From Oxytricha trifallax (Eukaryota > Ciliophora > Spirotrichea > Sporadotrichida > Oxytrichidae), in NCBI GenBank assembly GCA_000711775.1, contig ARYC01000218.1, forward strand, positions 1 to 64,000: DNA of 64,000 nucleotides. The letters run 5' to 3'. The notes under the pieces were generated by a model. That model had not been told where the DNA came from and did no database searches. It saw nothing but the letters and a program-made list of their open reading frames with translations. The translations under genes were made by a program, and so were the position numbers. Each line of letters opens with the position of its first letter. Within the stretch, counting starts at the first letter, position 1. This document shows, in pieces, positions 60,876-64,000 of the stretch.

Positions 60876-61712
60876 TCATTTGCTAAGTTCTTTCACTAAG
60901 GTTTGCTATTATTGAAATTCATTGAATGCTTTAGTAAGAATTATTATTTCCTCGGCTTCCATTCTCTCCTCTTTTTCTTGGTCAGTGAAGTAGTGATTTA
61001 CTTCTCTGTGAATGCTTTCATCTGCTCTTATTGATAAGATAACGTCCCTAAGCTTTGCGTTTTCTGAGAGCTTATAGTACTCTCTAGCCATTTGAGGAGC
61101 TGGCATCTCTGCCCACTCAGGGAGACTACCGTTATCAATTTGCTTTAGAAGGACAGTATATGTATGGACAGCCTCTTCCTCAAGGTAGCCAACAAATCTG
61201 TGGCAATATTTAGGAGCGAGGAGGTAACTTATAAAGTATAAATTGTAGAATATACCCTAGGCAGCTGCTATCATAAGCTTGAAAAGTGCTGTAGGTTGCT
61301 TCAATTTCAAGAAAATAAAAAGGTGTGTCCTTTCATTTTCAGCTTCCTCTAACAAACTGTGAATCCATCCATGATCAGGTTTGAGTGATCTAAGACTCTA
61401 GAGATGTCTCGCCATTCCTCCAACCATGCCTGGAACCCCAGCAATAGTTTCAAGGAAAATCACTCTGTTTAACCATTTTTATGTAGTCATTTATTTCTCA
61501 TTGTAGCCTGTGGCAATATCGAAGGAAGTCCTCATAAATCGAATCAGGTTCAAAGCAAATTTATCTCTGAATAGCTCTGGTTTTCTATGAGTGACTGCAA
61601 TTTATTCAATATCTGACATGGAATAAACAGGATGAGCCATTTTGTAGCTTCTTGGATCGATAACCATTTTATGCTTAGGTAGAAGCTCTACTAGTCTTTT
61701 GCAATGTGGCAT
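60876..61712 (-). CDS. AOX: alternative oxidase, copy 2
   Basis: Complete frame from ATG 61712-61710 to TGA 60878-60876, 278 residues, no intron or IES. All di-iron ligands are present ([55 protein letters not shown]). The C-terminus ([20 protein letters not shown]) differs from copy 1. It is on the strand opposite to copy 1, 9.7 kb away, just outside the RecQ locus. Confidence 0.96.
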
Positions 61713-63542
61713 TGTTATATAGGAAAAGTTAAAGTGTTTTGTGATTAATTGTGTTAAATATTTAATTTTATACTTATTACTTAAAAATTAATTCCTTCAT
61801 ATCATAATAATTATTCTTAATTAAAAGAATAATTCTTTTTTTTAAAAAAGAATTTGTTTTATTCATTTTTAAATATTATGATCAGCTTAAGGTTTTCTAT
61901 TAACGGTTAATTTTCATTATCATTTGTATTAGAAAACAAAATTTATTTTAGGAAGTACTTTTTTATTAAATATTATGATTTATTAAATGTAATAGATTAA
62001 AAGTTGACGTAATCAGAGTATATCTGTTTAAAAAATATGGATATTATCAATAAATAAGATTTTAAAAGTTAATAAGAATTTATCTACCTCAATTTCAATT
62101 ATTATTATAACTGAAGTTTCCTATTATCTTTGATTTTATCATCTTATTATCCTATATTTCTATCCACATAATTCCTCACTATAGAGAAATTAAATAGCTA
62201 TTTTTCAATTTTAAATAATAAATGTATTAAGTATTTAATTATATTTTACATATTTAATATTTTTTAAAAGGATTCAAACTGCAAATTCTACAGTATTATG
62301 TTTATAGGGGGGGGAAATATTAAATAAATAACATTTATTGTAAATGGTAGGTAAAATTGTTAATATAAATTATTAGATTTTATATTTTTCGATTTAAAAT
62401 ATCTTTAATTTTTATGAAACAGTTCTTCTATGAGCACAATGTTTATAATGAATAGCTGTTCTAACTGAGACTCACCTCCCCTTCCTAAACCGAGATACCA
62501 CTCCCTACTGTATAAAATACTCTATTTATAAGAAATAATTTTATCTACAAGTTGTGAATCTAACTCATTCAAGACATTCTAGAGTATGAAATTAAAATAT
62601 ATTAAAACTTTATTTAATAGTTGTATGTGTCTAAAAATAAATAATGATGGATTAGTGAAATCCATAAGAAAACTGTTTATATTTTAATTTCATGCCCTAG
62701 AATGTCTTGAATGAGTTAGATTCACAACTTGTAGATAAAATTATTTCTTATAAATAGAGTATTTTATACAGTAGGTAGTGGTATCTCGGTTTAGGAAGGG
62801 AGTTAAACAATAGCTTTAAATCAATCATTATATCCAATTGAAAATATCTTAATCCAATATTTAATAAACTTTAAAATTGACTTATTTATTTAAGGTAATT
62901 TTACAATATAGTATAATTTTGTGTTTTATATCCAAGTTATATATTCATTAAATAATAAATCTTAATTAACTAATCTAATAAAAAACAAAAAATAAAAAGC
63001 ATAACAAAAACGTTAGTATATTGGCAATTATAATTGAATTAAAATTTATTATTAAAAATTACTCAATATTTTGTTTAGAATTCATTGATTTTTGTAAATT
63101 TCTATTTATTATTATATTATCTTAATAATATTAAAAATTAAAAGCTTTTCTCAAAATAAAAATCGTTTACTTATGTTATTTTGATAAGTATAATTAGAAA
63201 TTATTTTTTTCATTTTTTTTGATTATTTTGCAACATTTTAATAAAATTGTAATTCAATCTATACAAAAATATTTTAATTAATTCTCATATTAAAGGCTTT
63301 CTAATCATTACATTGCAAAATAAAATTAAAAAAATCATAAAATAGAAGTAAACTTCTCCATCATGGATAAATTATAATTAATCAAAATTTATCTTAATTT
63401 AAAGTTTAACTTTATTTTTTTAATCATCATTAATTGTTTTAATGTTGTAAATTTGAATTCTGAAAGAAATCTGGTTATAATAATTAAAAAATAAAGCCTA
63501 ATAGCATTTATATATTCGAAATTTTGATTCATGATTTAAAAT
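61713..63542. other. AT-rich intergenic DNA
   Basis: Holds the palindromic element at 62476-62802; otherwise no gene seen. Confidence 0.5.
62476..62802. mobile_element. 327-bp palindromic (foldback) element
   Basis: Arms of about 107 bp (62476-62583 and 62697-62802) are almost perfect inverted copies, starting CTCCCCTTCCTAAACC and ending CATTCTAG, around a 113-bp spacer. No coding capacity: a foldback/MITE-like element of recent origin. Confidence 0.85.
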
Positions 63543-63899
63543 TCATCCGTCAAAAAGGTTTTTCTGTCTCCTGTTTAAATTCAACTTCCTTATTTTTGAA
63601 AATTAAAAGTATTCTTAATAAGTAATGTTCTGTATAATAGTATATTAATTATCTGGTTATATTTATTCTACAAAACAACTAACAAACAAGTCATAATTAA
63701 TTTTGGAAATTTCTTCATCTAATTTAATATTTTAAACTTATTCGTCATTTTCTTCAGTGACATAAACTTGCAAATTTTCTATTTCTTCATCAGGCTTGAG
63801 ATCGGAAAAATAGTGATTGAATTCTCTGTGAACGCTTTCGTCAGCTCTTATTGAAAGGACCATGTCTCTGAATGTTGCGTCATCAGATAACTAATATTG
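63543..63899 (-). CDS. AOX: alternative oxidase, copy 3, C-terminal segment
   Basis: 63899-63737 reads YQLSDDATFRDMVLSIRADE then SVHREFNHYFSDLKPDEE, the last iron-binding helix and the tail of an alternative oxidase. Upstream of 63899 the homology stops abruptly in AT-rich DNA, as at an IES border; the rest must lie beyond the window edge. Only the first ~55 residues are supported; the frame stays open to TGA 63545-63543. Same strand as copy 2. Confidence 0.75.
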
Positions 63900-64000
63900 T
63901 AGGAATAAATTCGAAATTGGGAATTTAAAATTAATTTAATTTAATTTAAATCAAAATCGTGGCAGTTAAGGTCGCCCAATTTAAAAAATCTTGGGCTCAT

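Overview
The window is germline (micronuclear) DNA of a stichotrich ciliate, almost certainly Oxytricha trifallax or a close relative. Four things show this. Genes read through TAA and TAG as glutamine and stop only at TGA. Many genes are cut by AT-rich inserts (IESs) flanked by short direct repeats (pointers), and dropping the insert plus one repeat restores the frame. A complete 4.1 kb TBE transposon with telomere-like CAAAACCCC ends sits inside a gene. Intergenic DNA is very AT-rich. For seven reconstructed genes (CFAP52, RecQ, PEX19, MORN, LLPH-like, PRELI-like, MAPEG) the retained segments sum to a multiple of three.

Layout. 1-3.8 kb: a cluster that looks mobile (end of a SecA-like helicase ORF, a relative of the TBE 22-kDa protein, a broken DDE transposase). 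8-12.4 kb: a Q-rich right-handed beta-helix gene. 12.5-19.2 kb: a 3.4 kb tandem duplication, each unit with a Q/N-rich gene on the minus strand. 20.2-20.7 kb: a small inverted-repeat element. 21.3-27 kb: a leucine-rich gene interrupted by a decayed TBE. 27.5-28.2 kb: a MAPEG membrane protein. 28.4-35.15 kb: CFAP52, an axonemal WD40 protein, in many segments with the intact-ended TBE near its 3' end. 35.6-36.3 kb: a PRELI-like lipid transfer protein. 37.1-38.4 kb: a MORN-repeat protein with an IQ motif.

39.4-59.2 kb is one nested locus. A RecQ helicase on the minus strand is split into three blocks (59249-58102, 49975-49482, 40128-39355) joined by two 15-bp pointers. The first gap holds three complete plus-strand genes (alternative oxidase, LLPH-like, PEX19). 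The second holds an N-rich minus-strand gene (47407-40776), whose own 4.2 kb IES holds a potassium-channel gene (42566-46538). This is three levels of nesting. PEX19 in turn carries a 2.8 kb IES containing a GC-rich island and a 1.94 kb element with about 490-bp inverted arms and a cargo ORF.

Beyond the locus lie a second alternative oxidase (60876-61712, minus) and the end of a third near 63.7 kb, separated by AT-rich DNA with two small palindromic elements. The host genes are housekeeping, ciliary and mitochondrial/peroxisomal; they share no operon-like logic. What ties the window together is its architecture: genes have to be cut free of transposons and of one another before they can be expressed.
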